Counted from the stretch's first letter, positions 51,454-60,968 are shown. The stretch: DNA of 64,000 bases from Flavobacterium sp. H122 (GCF_004959765.1 NZ_SJZD01000003.1:186001-250000); one strand, 5' to 3'. The notes: a model not told the origin generated them from the sequence alone. Program-made: numbers and translations.

Positions 51454-54400
51454 ATGTATTTAATCTTTGATACCGAAACTACTGGTCTACCCCGCAGTTG
51501 GTCAGCACCTATTACTGATACTGACAACTGGCCCCGTTGTATACAAATTGCATGGCAGCTGCATGATGAGATGGGGAATCTTATCGAGCATCAGGATTAT
51601 CTGGTAAAACCCGAAGGATTTAATATTCCTTATGACGCCGAACGTATTCATGGTATTTCAACCGAATTGGCCATGGAGCAGGGAATATCATTGCAGGAGG
51701 TTTTGGAAAAATTCAATATCGCGTTATCAAAAACCAAATATATTGTAGGTCAGAATGTTGGCTTTGATGTGAATATCATGGGATGTGAGTTTCATCGCGG
51801 CGGTATCAATTCTGATTTGTCGCAACTGCCTGTGCTGGATACGTGTACTGAAACCACTGCTGATTTACTGAAACTGCCCGGAGGTAGAGGAGGAAGGTTT
51901 AAGCTGCCGACATTAACGGAGCTTCACCAGTATTTATTTAATGAACCTTTTGCAGAGGCTCACAATGCGACTGCCGACGTAGAGGCAACCACGCGTTGTT
52001 TTTTGGAATTAATCAAGCGTGAAATTTTTACCAAAGAAGAACTTGATGTGCCTGCCGATTATTACGATCGTTTTCGTGAAAATAATCCACAGACCATACA
52101 GTTAATTGGTTTAAAACATATCAATTTAAAGTCGGCTTCTGATGAAATCAGAAAACGCCTTAATAAAATACAGCAGGAAGAGGTTGTAATTTCGGTTTCT
52201 GAAGAGGATGTAAAGGATCTGGAACATGCAGCTTATGTCCATTTGCATAATCATACTCAGTTTTCTGTTTTGCAGTCTACTATAGCAGTGCCAAATTTGG
52301 TGGCTGCAGCGGCAAAAAATAAAATGAAAGCTGTTGCAATGACTGATACGGGCAACATGATGGGAGCTTTCCATTTTGTGAGTGCCGTAATGAATCACAA
52401 TAAAGCGGTTAAAGCTAAAATTGACGAAGCTGTTGCTGCTGGTGAAGAACCTGCTGAGGTTGAAATTAGGCCTATCGTAGGTTGTGAATTCAATATTTGT
52501 CAGAATCATAAAGATAAATCTCAAAAGGATAACGGATTCCAAGTTGTTCTTCTGGCAAAAAACAAAAATGGTTACCATAATCTGGCCAAGATGGCTTCGA
52601 TTGCTTATACCGAAGGTTTCTATTATGTACCCCGTATTGACCGAAATGTAATCGAAAAATACAAAGAAGATATTATTGTTCTATCCGGGAATCTATATGG
52701 GGAAATTCCGAGTAAGATTTTAAATATTGGTGAAAATCAGGCGGAAGAAGCTTTATTGTGGTGGAAATCGCAGTTTGGCGATGATTTGTATCTCGAAATC
52801 ATGCGTCACAATCAGGAAGACGAAAATCGTGTCAATCAGACTTTGATTCAGTTTGCCCGTAAGCATGATGTAAAACTGATTGCAACTAACAATACGTATT
52901 ATGTAGCCAAAGAAGATGCAAACGCGCACGATATTTTATTGTGTGTTAAAGATGGTGAAAAGCAGGCAACCCCTATAGGCCGTGGCCGTGGTTATCGTTA
53001 CGGATTACCAAATCAGGAATATTATTTTAAGAGCGAGGCGGAGATGAAAAAACTCTTTGCTGATTTGCCGGAAGCGATTATCAATATTCAGGAAGTTATT
53101 GATAAGGTAGAGCCTTATTCATTATATAGAGATGTATTACTTCCAAAATTTGACATCCCTGGCGAATTTAAAGTAGAAGAGGATAAAGCAGATGGTGGTG
53201 TACGAGGTGAAAATGCTTACCTACGCCATTTAACCATGGAAGGTGCTAAAAGAAGGTATGAGGAAATAACACCGGATATTCAGGAACGTTTGGATTTTGA
53301 GTTACTGACGATTTCCAATTCGGGATATCCCGGTTACTTTTTGATTGTACAGGATTTCATCGCCGAAGCCAGAAAAATGGGAGTTTCGGTTGGGCCGGGC
53401 CGTGGATCGGCAGCAGGATCGGCAGTAGCGTACTGTTTAGGAATTACAAACATTGACCCGATTAAGTATGATTTGCTTTTTGAGCGTTTCTTAAATCCTG
53501 ACCGTGTATCCATGCCCGATATTGATATTGACTTCGATGATGAAGGCCGTGGTTTGGTAATGGATTATGTAATTAATAAGTATGGAGCCAATCAGGTGGC
53601 ACAGATTATCACTTATGGTAAAATGGCGACCAAATCAGCTATTCGTGATACAGCGCGTGTATTGGATTTACCGTTGTTTGAAGCGGATAGAATTGCGAAA
53701 TTGATTCCGGGGATGATGCCGTCCAAATGGAATTTGGCGCGTTTCCTGAAAGAAGATGAAAGCGAAGTTAAAAAAGCATTACGTTCGGAAGAGTTTGACA
53801 GAGTAAAAGAGTTAATTGCGATTGCCAATGAAGGTGACTTAGCAGGTGAGACTATACAACAAGCTAAAGTATTGGAAGGATCTCTTCGGAATACAGGTAT
53901 TCACGCTTGTGGTGTAATTATTACACCTGATGATATTACCAATTTCGTTCCGGTAACGACTGCAAAGGATTCCGATTTATATGTAACGCAGTTTGATAAC
54001 TCAGTTGCTGAAAGTGCGGGATTATTAAAAATGGACTTCTTGGGTCTGAAGACCTTAACCTTAATAAAAGATACCGTCAAGCTGGTGAAATACCGGACAG
54101 GAATCGAACTCGATCCGGATAATTTTCCTATTGACGACCAAAAAACCTATGAGCTTTTCCAGCGCGGTGAAACAGTAGGGGTGTTCCAGTACGAGTCGCC
54201 CGGAATGCAAAAATACATGAAGGATTTAAAGCCTACAGTATTTGCCGATTTGATAGCAATGAATGCATTGTATCGTCCGGGACCATTGGAGTATATTCCT
54301 TCTTTCGTCCGCCGTAAAAATGGGGAGGAAGAGATTACTTACGATTTAGATGCTTGTGAGGAATATCTAGCTGAAACTTATGGTATCACAGTCTATCAGG

Positions 54401-55968
54401 AGCAGGTAATGCTTTTGTCGCAAAAGTTAGCCGGATTCTCTAAGGGGGATGCCGACGTACTTCGTAAGGCGATGGGTAAAAAGCAGAAGGATGTTTTGGA
54501 TAAGATGAAAGGGAAATTCATTGAACAGGCGGTGGCAAAAGGGCATGATGAAAAGAAATTGGATAAAATCTGGACCGACTGGGAAGCTTTTGCGAGTTAT
54601 GCCTTCAATAAATCACACTCAACCTGTTATGCCTGGGTTGCCTATCAAACAGCGTATTTAAAAGCACATTATCCAGCTGAATATATGGCGGCAGTACTTT
54701 CTAATAATATGAATGATATCAAGCAGGTGTCGTTTTTTATGGAAGAATGTAAGCGTATGGGACTGGCAGTTTTAGGTCCGGATGTGAATGAATCGTATTA
54801 TAAGTTTACCGTAAACGAAAACTACGCTGTCCGTTTTGGAATGGGAGCTATTAAAGGTGTGGGTGAAGGAGCGGTAAATACTATTGTTGAAAACAGAAAA
54901 GACGGTAAATACAAATCTATTTTTGATTTAGCCAAGCGAATTGATTTACGTTCTGCCAATAAAAAAGCATTCGAAAATTTGGCACTTTCAGGAGGTTTCG
55001 ATTGTTTTGAAAATACACACAGAGCGCAGTATTTCCATCATGATGGGGATAATATCTGGTTTTTGGAAAAGGCTATGAAGTATGGTGCCAAAACACAGGA
55101 AAACGAAAATTCTTCGCAGGTGAGTCTATTTGGTGATGCTACCGAAGTTCAAATTCCTGAACCAACAGTTCCTCCTTGTGAAGAATGGCATACCATGGAA
55201 AAACTGGCCCGTGAAAAAGAAGTTGTTGGGATTTATATTTCCGGTCATCCATTAGATGATTATAAATTTGAAATGAAATATTTCTGCAATACAAAATTGG
55301 AACACTTAAATAGTTTGGAACAATTTGTAGGCAAAAATGTAACTTTTGGAGGTATGGTAAGTGAAGTACAGCATCGTACCGCAAAAAATGGTAAAGGTTG
55401 GGCGACTTTTCACTTGGAAGGTTATGATGAAAGTTTCGAATTCAGAATTTTTGACGAGGAGTACTTGAAATTCCGTCACTTTTTGGTTCAGAATACTTTT
55501 GTTTTCTTCAAAGTCAATGTGAAAGAAGGTTGGGTGAACAGGGAAACAGGCAGAAAGTCTGATCCTAGACTGCAATTTATCGAAGCAAAAATGCTGGCCG
55601 ATGTTTTACCTGTTTTTGCCAAGAAAATAACCATTCAGTTTTCAATTAATGAACTGACTGAAAGCCTGGTGAGTGACTTGCATAATCTGTTCGTAAATAA
55701 CAAAGGGGATCATCAGGTTACTTTTGAAGTGATGGAATTGGAAAAAATCAAGCGTCAATTGCAAATTGTCAGCGCTCCGGTAGATGAAATTTCTGAGGAA
55801 GACAGTATTACGGAAGAGGCAGAAGTTGATCTTGAAATTCCAGAAGAAAAAGAAGAAATTATTATTAAGAATATGCTTTCTATGCCCAGCAGGAAAATTA
55901 AAATTAAAATCACATCAGAATTACTGCAGGAATTAGAGAATCTGAAAATTAATTTCAAAATAAGTTAA
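51454..55968 (+). CDS. dnaE: DNA polymerase III alpha subunit with N-terminal exonuclease
   Basis: A 1504-residue replicative polymerase. Unlike E. coli DnaE, it begins with a DnaQ-like 3'-5' exonuclease (residues about 1-190): FDTETTGL near the start, GQNVGFDVNIM, and HNATADVEATTR at about 170-182, so the DEDD proofreading site is intact. The PHP domain follows (HLHNHTQFSVLQ, about 263), then the polymerase with the catalytic acidic motif PDIDIDFDDEGR (about 688), the tandem helix-hairpin-helix region (RFGMGAIKGVGEGAV) and a C-terminal OB domain (about 1290-1370: VTFGGMVSEVQHRTAKNG). It replicates the chromosome and proofreads in one chain. Confidence 0.97.
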   Translation: MYLIFDTETTGLPRSWSAPITDTDNWPRCIQIAWQLHDEMGNLIEHQDYLVKPEGFNIPYDAERIHGISTELAMEQGISLQEVLEKFNIALSKTKYIVGQNVGFDVNIMGCEFHRGGINSDLSQLPVLDTCTETTADLLKLPGGRGGRFKLPTLTELHQYLFNEPFAEAHNATADVEATTRCFLELIKREIFTKEELDVPADYYDRFRENNPQTIQLIGLKHINLKSASDEIRKRLNKIQQEEVVISVSEEDVKDLEHAAYVHLHNHTQFSVLQSTIAVPNLVAAAAKNKMKAVAMTDTGNMMGAFHFVSAVMNHNKAVKAKIDEAVAAGEEPAEVEIRPIVGCEFNICQNHKDKSQKDNGFQVVLLAKNKNGYHNLAKMASIAYTEGFYYVPRIDRNVIEKYKEDIIVLSGNLYGEIPSKILNIGENQAEEALLWWKSQFGDDLYLEIMRHNQEDENRVNQTLIQFARKHDVKLIATNNTYYVAKEDANAHDILLCVKDGEKQATPIGRGRGYRYGLPNQEYYFKSEAEMKKLFADLPEAIINIQEVIDKVEPYSLYRDVLLPKFDIPGEFKVEEDKADGGVRGENAYLRHLTMEGAKRRYEEITPDIQERLDFELLTISNSGYPGYFLIVQDFIAEARKMGVSVGPGRGSAAGSAVAYCLGITNIDPIKYDLLFERFLNPDRVSMPDIDIDFDDEGRGLVMDYVINKYGANQVAQIITYGKMATKSAIRDTARVLDLPLFEADRIAKLIPGMMPSKWNLARFLKEDESEVKKALRSEEFDRVKELIAIANEGDLAGETIQQAKVLEGSLRNTGIHACGVIITPDDITNFVPVTTAKDSDLYVTQFDNSVAESAGLLKMDFLGLKTLTLIKDTVKLVKYRTGIELDPDNFPIDDQKTYELFQRGETVGVFQYESPGMQKYMKDLKPTVFADLIAMNALYRPGPLEYIPSFVRRKNGEEEITYDLDACEEYLAETYGITVYQEQVMLLSQKLAGFSKGDADVLRKAMGKKQKDVLDKMKGKFIEQAVAKGHDEKKLDKIWTDWEAFASYAFNKSHSTCYAWVAYQTAYLKAHYPAEYMAAVLSNNMNDIKQVSFFMEECKRMGLAVLGPDVNESYYKFTVNENYAVRFGMGAIKGVGEGAVNTIVENRKDGKYKSIFDLAKRIDLRSANKKAFENLALSGGFDCFENTHRAQYFHHDGDNIWFLEKAMKYGAKTQENENSSQVSLFGDATEVQIPEPTVPPCEEWHTMEKLAREKEVVGIYISGHPLDDYKFEMKYFCNTKLEHLNSLEQFVGKNVTFGGMVSEVQHRTAKNGKGWATFHLEGYDESFEFRIFDEEYLKFRHFLVQNTFVFFKVNVKEGWVNRETGRKSDPRLQFIEAKMLADVLPVFAKKITIQFSINELTESLVSDLHNLFVNNKGDHQVTFEVMELEKIKRQLQIVSAPVDEISEEDSITEEAEVDLEIPEEKEEIIIKNMLSMPSRKIKIKITSELLQELENLKINFKIS

Positions 55969-56063
55969 TAATTGTTTAAAAAAAGTGTTAAACTGTTTTT
56001 TTTAAGATAGCAGATGTGATGGTTCGATTAATTTTGAAAAATTAATTAAAATCCAAATCTACG

Positions 56064-57014
56064 ATGTTTAAAAAATTATTATTAGCGGGAGCAGTAATGA
56101 CTTCAGTTATAGCAACTGCTCAGGAAGAGAAAAGAGGAATGTATTTCAAATTGGGAGGTTCGTATTTTATGCAGACAGCAGCAACAGAATTTCCTATTGT
56201 TTCGGGTCAATTGCCAAATACAGATATTTATGCTGCTGACGGTACAACCTTGATTTCAAGAGAGACCAATCACGGTTCTTTTGGTGCGGGTTTCCGTGCA
56301 AGCGGAACAACGGGATACCGTTTTACTGAACGTCTTGGGTTGGAGTTTGGAATTAATTATTTCCGTGGTAACAGCAAAACAATGGTTCACACTATACATA
56401 GATTAGTGGCGGCAGGACCGACTTTTGTTGACGGTACAGCTGTAGGTAGAATTAAGGCTTTGGATTTATCGCCGGCTTTAGTATTGTTTTTAGGTGAAAC
56501 AAGTGGTTTCGAATCGTACACTAAAGTAGGAGTTATTGTGCCTGTTTATGGTAACTTAACAATCGAAACTAACCGTACTTTTACAGATAACTCTGGAAAT
56601 GTACTAACTAAATCCTATACTAAAGATGTAGTAAAGCCAAATCCAACAGTTGGTTTCATGGCGGCAATAGGAACTTCATATAAATTAACTGAGAAATTAT
56701 CAGCTTTTGCAGAAATTGAATACCGTAATTTTACTGTTAGCGGTAAATCTAAAGAGACTGAAGTTTATACTGAAAACGGAGTGGATAGATTACATACACC
56801 TACTGCATTCCGTCCTGACGCTTCTTATTCAGCAAGCCATGTAACTTATGTGGATCAGTTAAACAGTGGTTCAAACAGTCCGTTAATCAATCCTGACACA
56901 TCAACATCTAACCCTAATGATACTACAAGACCAAATGATGCAATGAATGATATAAGTTCATATGTTGGTATCAGTGGTTTAGGTTTAACTCTTGGATTAA
57001 AATATAGTTTATAG
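56064..57014 (+). CDS. Outer-membrane beta-barrel protein
   Basis: A 316-residue protein with signal peptide (LLLAGAVMTSVIATAQ). It is made of amphipathic strands (YFKLGGSYFMQTAATEF, GYRFTERLGLEFGINYFRGN, FESYTKVGVIVPVYGNLTIE, KLSAFAEIEYRNFTV) and ends GLGLTLGLKYSL with a C-terminal hydrophobic strand. The pattern fits the outer-membrane beta-barrel (OmpW/porin-like) families of Bacteroidetes. Function unknown. It is a single gene with a terminator after it. Confidence 0.83.
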   Translation: MFKKLLLAGAVMTSVIATAQEEKRGMYFKLGGSYFMQTAATEFPIVSGQLPNTDIYAADGTTLISRETNHGSFGAGFRASGTTGYRFTERLGLEFGINYFRGNSKTMVHTIHRLVAAGPTFVDGTAVGRIKALDLSPALVLFLGETSGFESYTKVGVIVPVYGNLTIETNRTFTDNSGNVLTKSYTKDVVKPNPTVGFMAAIGTSYKLTEKLSAFAEIEYRNFTVSGKSKETEVYTENGVDRLHTPTAFRPDASYSASHVTYVDQLNSGSNSPLINPDTSTSNPNDTTRPNDAMNDISSYVGISGLGLTLGLKYSL

Positions 57015-57035
57015 TATTATACCAAATAGTATATA

Positions 57036-57068
57036 AAAAGGAATCTTTGACAGGTTCCTTTTTTTTTT
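57036..57068 (+). terminator. Terminator after the beta-barrel gene
   Basis: AAAAAGGAA and TTCCTTTTT pair with a 10- to 12-nt loop and are followed by a T run. Confidence 0.82.
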
Positions 57069-57129
57069 GTGTTAAAATTTCAGATAAGAAATTTCAATTA
57101 CTCTATAATCAAAACTGATTTTGAATTAG

Positions 57130-57159
57130 TTTGACTTTTGAAATAAAATTATATTTTTG
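57130..57159 (+). promoter_or_regulatory. trxA promoter
   Basis: TTTG (57130-57133), 18-bp spacer and TATTTTTG (57152-57159), a full match to the Flavobacterium-type promoter. Confidence 0.65.
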
Positions 57160-57183
57160 TTCAACAATTATAAAACAGATAAA

Positions 57184-57501
57184 ATGGCACAAGCAATAAC
57201 AGATGCTACTTTTGATGAAGTAGTATTACAATCAGATAAACCGGTATTAGTAGATTTTTGGGCAGCATGGTGCGGACCTTGCCGTATGGTAGGACCGGTT
57301 ATTGATGAAATCGCAACAGAATATGAAGGTAAAGCGGTTATAGGTAAAGTAGATGTTGATGCGAATCAGGAATTTGCTGCAAAATTTGGTGTGAGAAATA
57401 TTCCTACAGTATTAATTTTCCAAAACGGAGAAGTGGTAGGCCGTCAGGTAGGTGTGGCACCAAAAGATACTTATACAAAAGCAATTGACGCTTTACTGTA
57501 A
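57184..57501 (+). CDS. trxA: Thioredoxin
   Basis: A 105-residue cytoplasmic thioredoxin with active site WAAWCGPCRM (about residues 28-37), the buried Asp in VLVDFWA and cis-Pro in NIPTVLIF. It reduces disulfides in ribonucleotide reductase, peroxiredoxins and others. I use the ATG at 57184; the longer frame starts at a TTG in the promoter. It has no signal peptide, so it is not the partner of the periplasmic VKOR/thioredoxin fusions. A terminator follows. Confidence 0.97.
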   Translation: MAQAITDATFDEVVLQSDKPVLVDFWAAWCGPCRMVGPVIDEIATEYEGKAVIGKVDVDANQEFAAKFGVRNIPTVLIFQNGEVVGRQVGVAPKDTYTKAIDALL

Positions 57502-57519
57502 TAAGAAAATATGTAATTG

Positions 57520-57550
57520 AAAAGGTCTGACGAAAGTTAGGCCTTTTTTA
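57520..57550 (+). terminator. Terminator after trxA
   Basis: AAAAGGTCTGAC and GTTAGGCCTTTT pair imperfectly around GAAA, followed by a T run. Confidence 0.8.
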
Positions 57551-57638
57551 TTGTTGCTGTATAACCGATATTTTTCCACTTAATCTAATATGTTGTTTGT
57601 TTTCAGTAAAATGATTAAATTTATAGAAATGTTGTAGT

Positions 57639-58103
57639 ATGAAAACGATTCTGATATTCGGATTGCTTGTTTGTAATTTCTCCTTTGCCCAACATTCAGT
57701 TAATTCATCTGGAGGTGAAACTGCAGGGGTAGGAGGCTCTGCTGGTTTTTCTATTGGTGAGGTCATTTATTCTAATTATTCTAATGCTTCAGGTTCTGTT
57801 CTCGAAGGTATTCAACTTCCTTTTGAAATAGTAACACTTAATAATTCAGTTTTTGCAAAAGATGTTCAATTGTTGGTTTTTCCTAATCCAACAACAAGTG
57901 TTTTAATCTTAAGAATTTCACAGGAAGTCAATTCAGGGTTAAAATACCAACTTTTTGATAGTCATGGGAAGTTAATTGAGACCCAAAACAATCTAAAAGT
58001 TGAAAATGAAATTGATGTGAGTGGCTTGTCTGCAGCAATATATTTCTTGAAAATTTTTAACGGAAGTGATGAGGTGAATACTTTTAAAATAATCAAAAAC
58101 TAA
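57639..58103 (+). CDS. Small secreted protein with T9SS sorting domain
   Basis: A 154-residue protein with signal peptide (ILIFGLLVCNFSFAQ). The mature N-terminus is a Gly/Ser-rich stretch (HSVNSSGGETAGVGGSAGFS) of the kind found in short surface proteins of Bacteroidetes. Residues about 80-154 are a type A T9SS sorting domain (LLVFPNPTTSVLIL, then LIETQNNL, IYFLKIF and FKIIKN). It is followed 11 bp later by another secreted protein gene and probably forms an operon with it. Confidence 0.85.
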   Translation: MKTILIFGLLVCNFSFAQHSVNSSGGETAGVGGSAGFSIGEVIYSNYSNASGSVLEGIQLPFEIVTLNNSVFAKDVQLLVFPNPTTSVLILRISQEVNSGLKYQLFDSHGKLIETQNNLKVENEIDVSGLSAAIYFLKIFNGSDEVNTFKIIKN

Positions 58104-58114
58104 CATATACGATT

Positions 58115-58984
58115 ATGAAAAAAAATACAGTTTATTATCTGTGGCTGTTTTTCTTGTCAGGTTTTATAGCTTATTCTCAAGTGCCGCAAAAAATCAGCTA
58201 TCAATCGGTTGTTCGTAATGCCTCCAATCAATTACTTCAAAATAATTTGGTTGGGGTAAAAATAAGCATCTTGCAAGGGAATATTTCAGGCACTTCAGTG
58301 TATTCCGAAACACATTTGTTAAGTACAAATAATAATGGCTTGTTGAGTTTGGAAATTGGCGGAGGAGCTGTTGTTTCAGGGGTTTTTAATTCAATAAATT
58401 GGGCTAACGGTCCCTATTTTATTAAATCTGAAATTGATCCTGCCGGAGGGACAAATTACACAATTACAGGTGCAAGTCAGCTTTTAAGTGTTCCATATGC
58501 ACAATTGGCAGAGAATGTTGTAAATCCTAAATTTTCAGTTTCTGTTTCAGATGAAAGTAGTTACGATTATTGGGGGCAAACCACACGAAACACTTGGATT
58601 GATGATCCTGACATTGCCCTTGTGGTTCCGGAAACCGGTAAATATTTATTGATATTTTCGGGAAAAGCTTATAATGTCAATACTTATCTTGGTACTCCAG
58701 GAAATAGTTTTGATACAAATTGTCTTGTTAGGGTTTTCAATAGTTCCACTGAAAATGAGTTGAATTATAGTTTAATATTGCAAGAGTGGTCAGATACTGA
58801 TGTACAGAGTAATTACATTGTCATTTATAAGCTTATGCCAATGAACTCTGAAAAATCAATGTTGCTGAATTTGACACAAGGGGATATATTAAAATTACAA
58901 TATAACCAAGTTGCGGTTGGAAATCCTACGACTTCTTGGTATATATTAGGTGGTAATATTTCAATCCTAAAAATCGGGAATTAA
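58115..58984 (+). CDS. Secreted beta-rich protein (T9SS-associated family)
   Basis: A 289-residue protein with signal peptide (YLWLFFLSGFIAYSQ). Residues about 20-130 have a repeated pattern known from many Bacteroidetes secreted proteins (VPQKISYQSVVRNASNQLLQ, SEIDPAGGTNYTITGASQLLSVPYAQLAE in part). Residues about 140-289 are an all-beta domain that may be a C1q/TNF-like jelly roll. No T9SS sorting tail is seen. The preceding gene encodes a small T9SS protein, with which it may act. Function unknown. Confidence 0.75.
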   Translation: MKKNTVYYLWLFFLSGFIAYSQVPQKISYQSVVRNASNQLLQNNLVGVKISILQGNISGTSVYSETHLLSTNNNGLLSLEIGGGAVVSGVFNSINWANGPYFIKSEIDPAGGTNYTITGASQLLSVPYAQLAENVVNPKFSVSVSDESSYDYWGQTTRNTWIDDPDIALVVPETGKYLLIFSGKAYNVNTYLGTPGNSFDTNCLVRVFNSSTENELNYSLILQEWSDTDVQSNYIVIYKLMPMNSEKSMLLNLTQGDILKLQYNQVAVGNPTTSWYILGGNISILKIGN

Positions 58985-59022
58985 ATCGGAATGGGTTCGT
59001 ACTCTTTTTTTATATTTGAAGA

Positions 59023-59961
59023 ATGAACTTAGAATCTCAAATAGAAAAAATATCCAGCTTCCAGCATTTGGAACTTTTGGCAAATCAAATTGTTGAAGGT
59101 TTTATATCCGGAATGCATAAAAGTCCATTTCATGGGTTCTCTGCGGAATTTGCCGAGCATAAAATCTATAATGCAGGAGAAAGTACAAAGCACATAGATT
59201 GGAAGCTTTATGCTAAAACTGATCGTTTGTACACAAAACGATTTGAGGAAGAAACAAACTTACGTTGTCATTTAATTATTGACAATTCTTCGTCGATGCA
59301 TTATCCAAAGCTTGATAACGGACAATTTTTTTATGAAAACAAAATAGGTTTTTCTGTTTTGGCATCTGCCGTATTGATGAATCTGTTAAAAAAGCAGCGG
59401 GATGCGGTTGGTTTGAGTGTCTATAGTGATTCTTATGAGTATTATGCTCCTGAAAAGGGAAGTGAGCGTCACCACCGTATGCTTTTGCATAAACTGGAAC
59501 ATTTGATAAAAGAACCGAAAGTATCTAAAAAAACAGATACAGTTACTTATTTGCACCAAATTGCAGAAAAAGTCCATCGTCGTTCCATGATTGTTCTGTT
59601 TACAGATATGTTTGATTCTGAAGTCTCAGAAGATGCAAATGAAAAACTGTTTAAAGCATTGCAGCATTTAAAACATAATAAACATAAAGTAGTTGTTTTT
59701 CATGTTATTGACAGGAAAACTGAATTTAAGTTTGATTTTGATAATCATCCCCGTAAGTTTATTGATGTTGAATCCGGTGAACAGGTTAATTTGTTTGCAG
59801 AAAACATAAAACATGACTATGAAAAGCTGGTTCAAAATCATTTTGATAAAATAGCCAATACTTGTGCTATGTATAAAATTAAATATGTTCCGGTTTCTGT
59901 AGATGAAAAATTTGAAAAAATTATGACAGCCTATTTGGTTGAAAAACAAAGATTTGGATAA
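59023..59961 (+). CDS. DUF58 (vWA-like) protein
   Basis: A 312-residue cytoplasmic protein. The DUF58 signature is HKSPFHGFSAEFAEHKIYN then YNAGESTKHIDWKLYAKTD and LYTKRFEEETN, followed by a vWA-type metal site (LIIDNSSSMHYP, DxSxS) at about 85-95. DUF58 proteins usually work with MoxR AAA+ ATPases in metalloprotein or envelope maturation; the MoxR gene is not in this window. A TATATTTG box lies only 4 bp before the ATG. Confidence 0.88.
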   Translation: MNLESQIEKISSFQHLELLANQIVEGFISGMHKSPFHGFSAEFAEHKIYNAGESTKHIDWKLYAKTDRLYTKRFEEETNLRCHLIIDNSSSMHYPKLDNGQFFYENKIGFSVLASAVLMNLLKKQRDAVGLSVYSDSYEYYAPEKGSERHHRMLLHKLEHLIKEPKVSKKTDTVTYLHQIAEKVHRRSMIVLFTDMFDSEVSEDANEKLFKALQHLKHNKHKVVVFHVIDRKTEFKFDFDNHPRKFIDVESGEQVNLFAENIKHDYEKLVQNHFDKIANTCAMYKIKYVPVSVDEKFEKIMTAYLVEKQRFG

Positions 59962-59999
59962 TTTGCAGAAAATAAATTTCAAAAAAACATAAAATATAC

Positions 60000-60029
60000 T
60001 TGCAGAATTGAAAAACGGTTGTATATTTG
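60000..60029 (+). promoter_or_regulatory. Promoter of tRNA-Asp copy 1
   Basis: TTG (60000-60002), 19-bp spacer and TATATTTG (60022-60029). Confidence 0.6.
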
Positions 60030-60047
60030 CAACCGCAATTAAGCGAA

Positions 60048-60121
60048 GGTTTGGTAGTTCAGTTGGTTAGAATACATGCCTGTCACGCATGGGGTCGCGG
60101 GTTCGAGTCCCGTCCAGACCG
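60048..60121 (+). tRNA. tRNA-Asp (GTC), copy 1
   Basis: 74 nt. Acceptor GGTTTGG/CCAGACC with one wobble, anticodon stem and loop CATGC-CTGTCAC-GCATG with anticodon GTC, T arm GCGGG-TTCGAGT-CCCGT. It is identical to copy 2 (61234-61307). Confidence 0.96.
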
Positions 60122-60140
60122 CTAAAATTGGGAAAATTAT

Positions 60141-60170
60141 AAAAAGCGTTTCTTTATGAAACGCTTTTTT
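60141..60170 (+). terminator. Terminator after tRNA-Asp copy 1
   Basis: AAAAAGCGTTTC and GAAACGCTTTTT pair with a short loop and T run. Confidence 0.88.
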
Positions 60171-60208
60171 GCCCAAAAAAGGAATTTAAAATTAGTTGTG
60201 TTGTTTAG

Positions 60209-60283
60209 TCTCATTGGAGACAATGAGATGGTTTAGTAGTTAGACCAATGAAAAGCTTTCCATTTAATTGGAGGGCTTTTTTA
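60209..60283 (+). promoter_or_regulatory. Inverted repeat and terminator-like hairpin before GIY-YIG copy 1
   Basis: TCTCATTG-GAGA-CAATGAGA (60209-60228) forms a stem-loop. Then AAAAGCTTTCCA and TGGAGGGCTTTT (60250-60281) pair with two wobbles and are followed by a T run, a terminator shape. Copies 2 and 3 have equivalent parts. Confidence 0.6.
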
Positions 60284-60298
60284 TTTTTATGCCGATTT

Positions 60299-60538
60299 AT
60301 GTTTTATGTGTATATAATTTTTTCTGCTTCAAAAGATGTTTACTATAAAGGGTTTACATCTAATCTCAATGATAGATTGATGAAACATAATTCAGGAGAA
60401 AGTACTTATACATCGTCAGCATCTGATTGGGTGCTGGTTTATTCTAAATCTTTTGAAACAAAGACTGATGCTTTAAAAGAAGAAAAGAGACTGAAAAAGC
60501 TTAATCGTATTTCTCTTGAAAACCTTATTAAAAAATAA
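60299..60538 (+). CDS. GIY-YIG endonuclease, copy 1
   Basis: 79 residues from the ATG at 60299, giving MFYVYIIFSASKDVYYKGFT, the normal start of the URI-type GIY-YIG family (here YVYI...YKG motif). A longer frame from 60248 runs through the terminator-like hairpin and is unlikely. A family Arg (NDRLMKHNSG) and Glu region follow, so the domain looks complete. Such nucleases are close to the UvrC N-terminal domain and to homing enzymes. It sits between tRNA-Asp genes and is followed by an almost identical copy. Confidence 0.88.
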   Translation: MFYVYIIFSASKDVYYKGFTSNLNDRLMKHNSGESTYTSSASDWVLVYSKSFETKTDALKEEKRLKKLNRISLENLIKK

Positions 60539-60563
60539 TTATAAAATAGAGATGGTTTAGTAG

Positions 60564-60583
60564 TCTCGTTGTTGACAACGAGA
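60564..60583. repeat. 20-bp palindrome of the GIY-YIG tandem unit
   Basis: TCTCGTTGT-TG-ACAACGAGA is a 9-bp perfect stem. The same 20 bp recurs at 60899-60918, 335 bp away. The analogous stem before copy 1 has A-T in place of G-C, a compensatory change. Confidence 0.8.
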
Positions 60584-60633
60584 TGAAAAGCTTTCCATTT
60601 GATTGGAGGGCTTTTTTATTTTTATGCCGATTT

Positions 60634-60873
60634 ATGTTTTATGTGTATATAATTTTTTCTGCTTCAAAAGATGTTTACTATAAAGGGTTTACATCTAATC
60701 TCAATGATAGATTGATGAAACATAATTCAGGAGAAAGTACTTATACATCGTCAGCATCTGATTGGGTGCTGGTTTATTCTAAATCTTTTGAAACAAAGAC
60801 TGATGCTTTAAAAGAAGAAAAGAGACTGAAAAAGCTTAATCGTATTTCTCTTGAAAACCTTATTAAAAAATAA
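60634..60873 (+). CDS. GIY-YIG endonuclease, copy 2
   Basis: 79 residues identical to copy 1 as far as I can read. The only difference noticed in the unit is one base upstream of the ATG (60601). The unit of 335 bp (60248-60582 and 60583-60917) includes terminator-like hairpin, gene and palindrome. The high identity means a very recent tandem duplication, or gene conversion. Confidence 0.88.
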   Translation: MFYVYIIFSASKDVYYKGFTSNLNDRLMKHNSGESTYTSSASDWVLVYSKSFETKTDALKEEKRLKKLNRISLENLIKK

Positions 60874-60898
60874 TTATAAAATAGAGATGGTTTAGTAG

Positions 60899-60918
60899 TC
60901 TCGTTGTTGACAACGAGA
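60899..60918. repeat. 20-bp palindrome, second copy
   Basis: Exact repeat of the sequence at 60564-60583, at the border of copies 2 and 3. Confidence 0.8.
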
Positions 60919-60968
60919 TGAAAAGCTTTCCATCTAATTGGAGGGCTTTTTTATTTTAATGCCGATTT

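Noticed and set aside
57184..57501. Thioredoxin as partner of the peptide system
   Set aside because: It has no export signal and lies 12 kb from the locus; it is an ordinary cytoplasmic thioredoxin.
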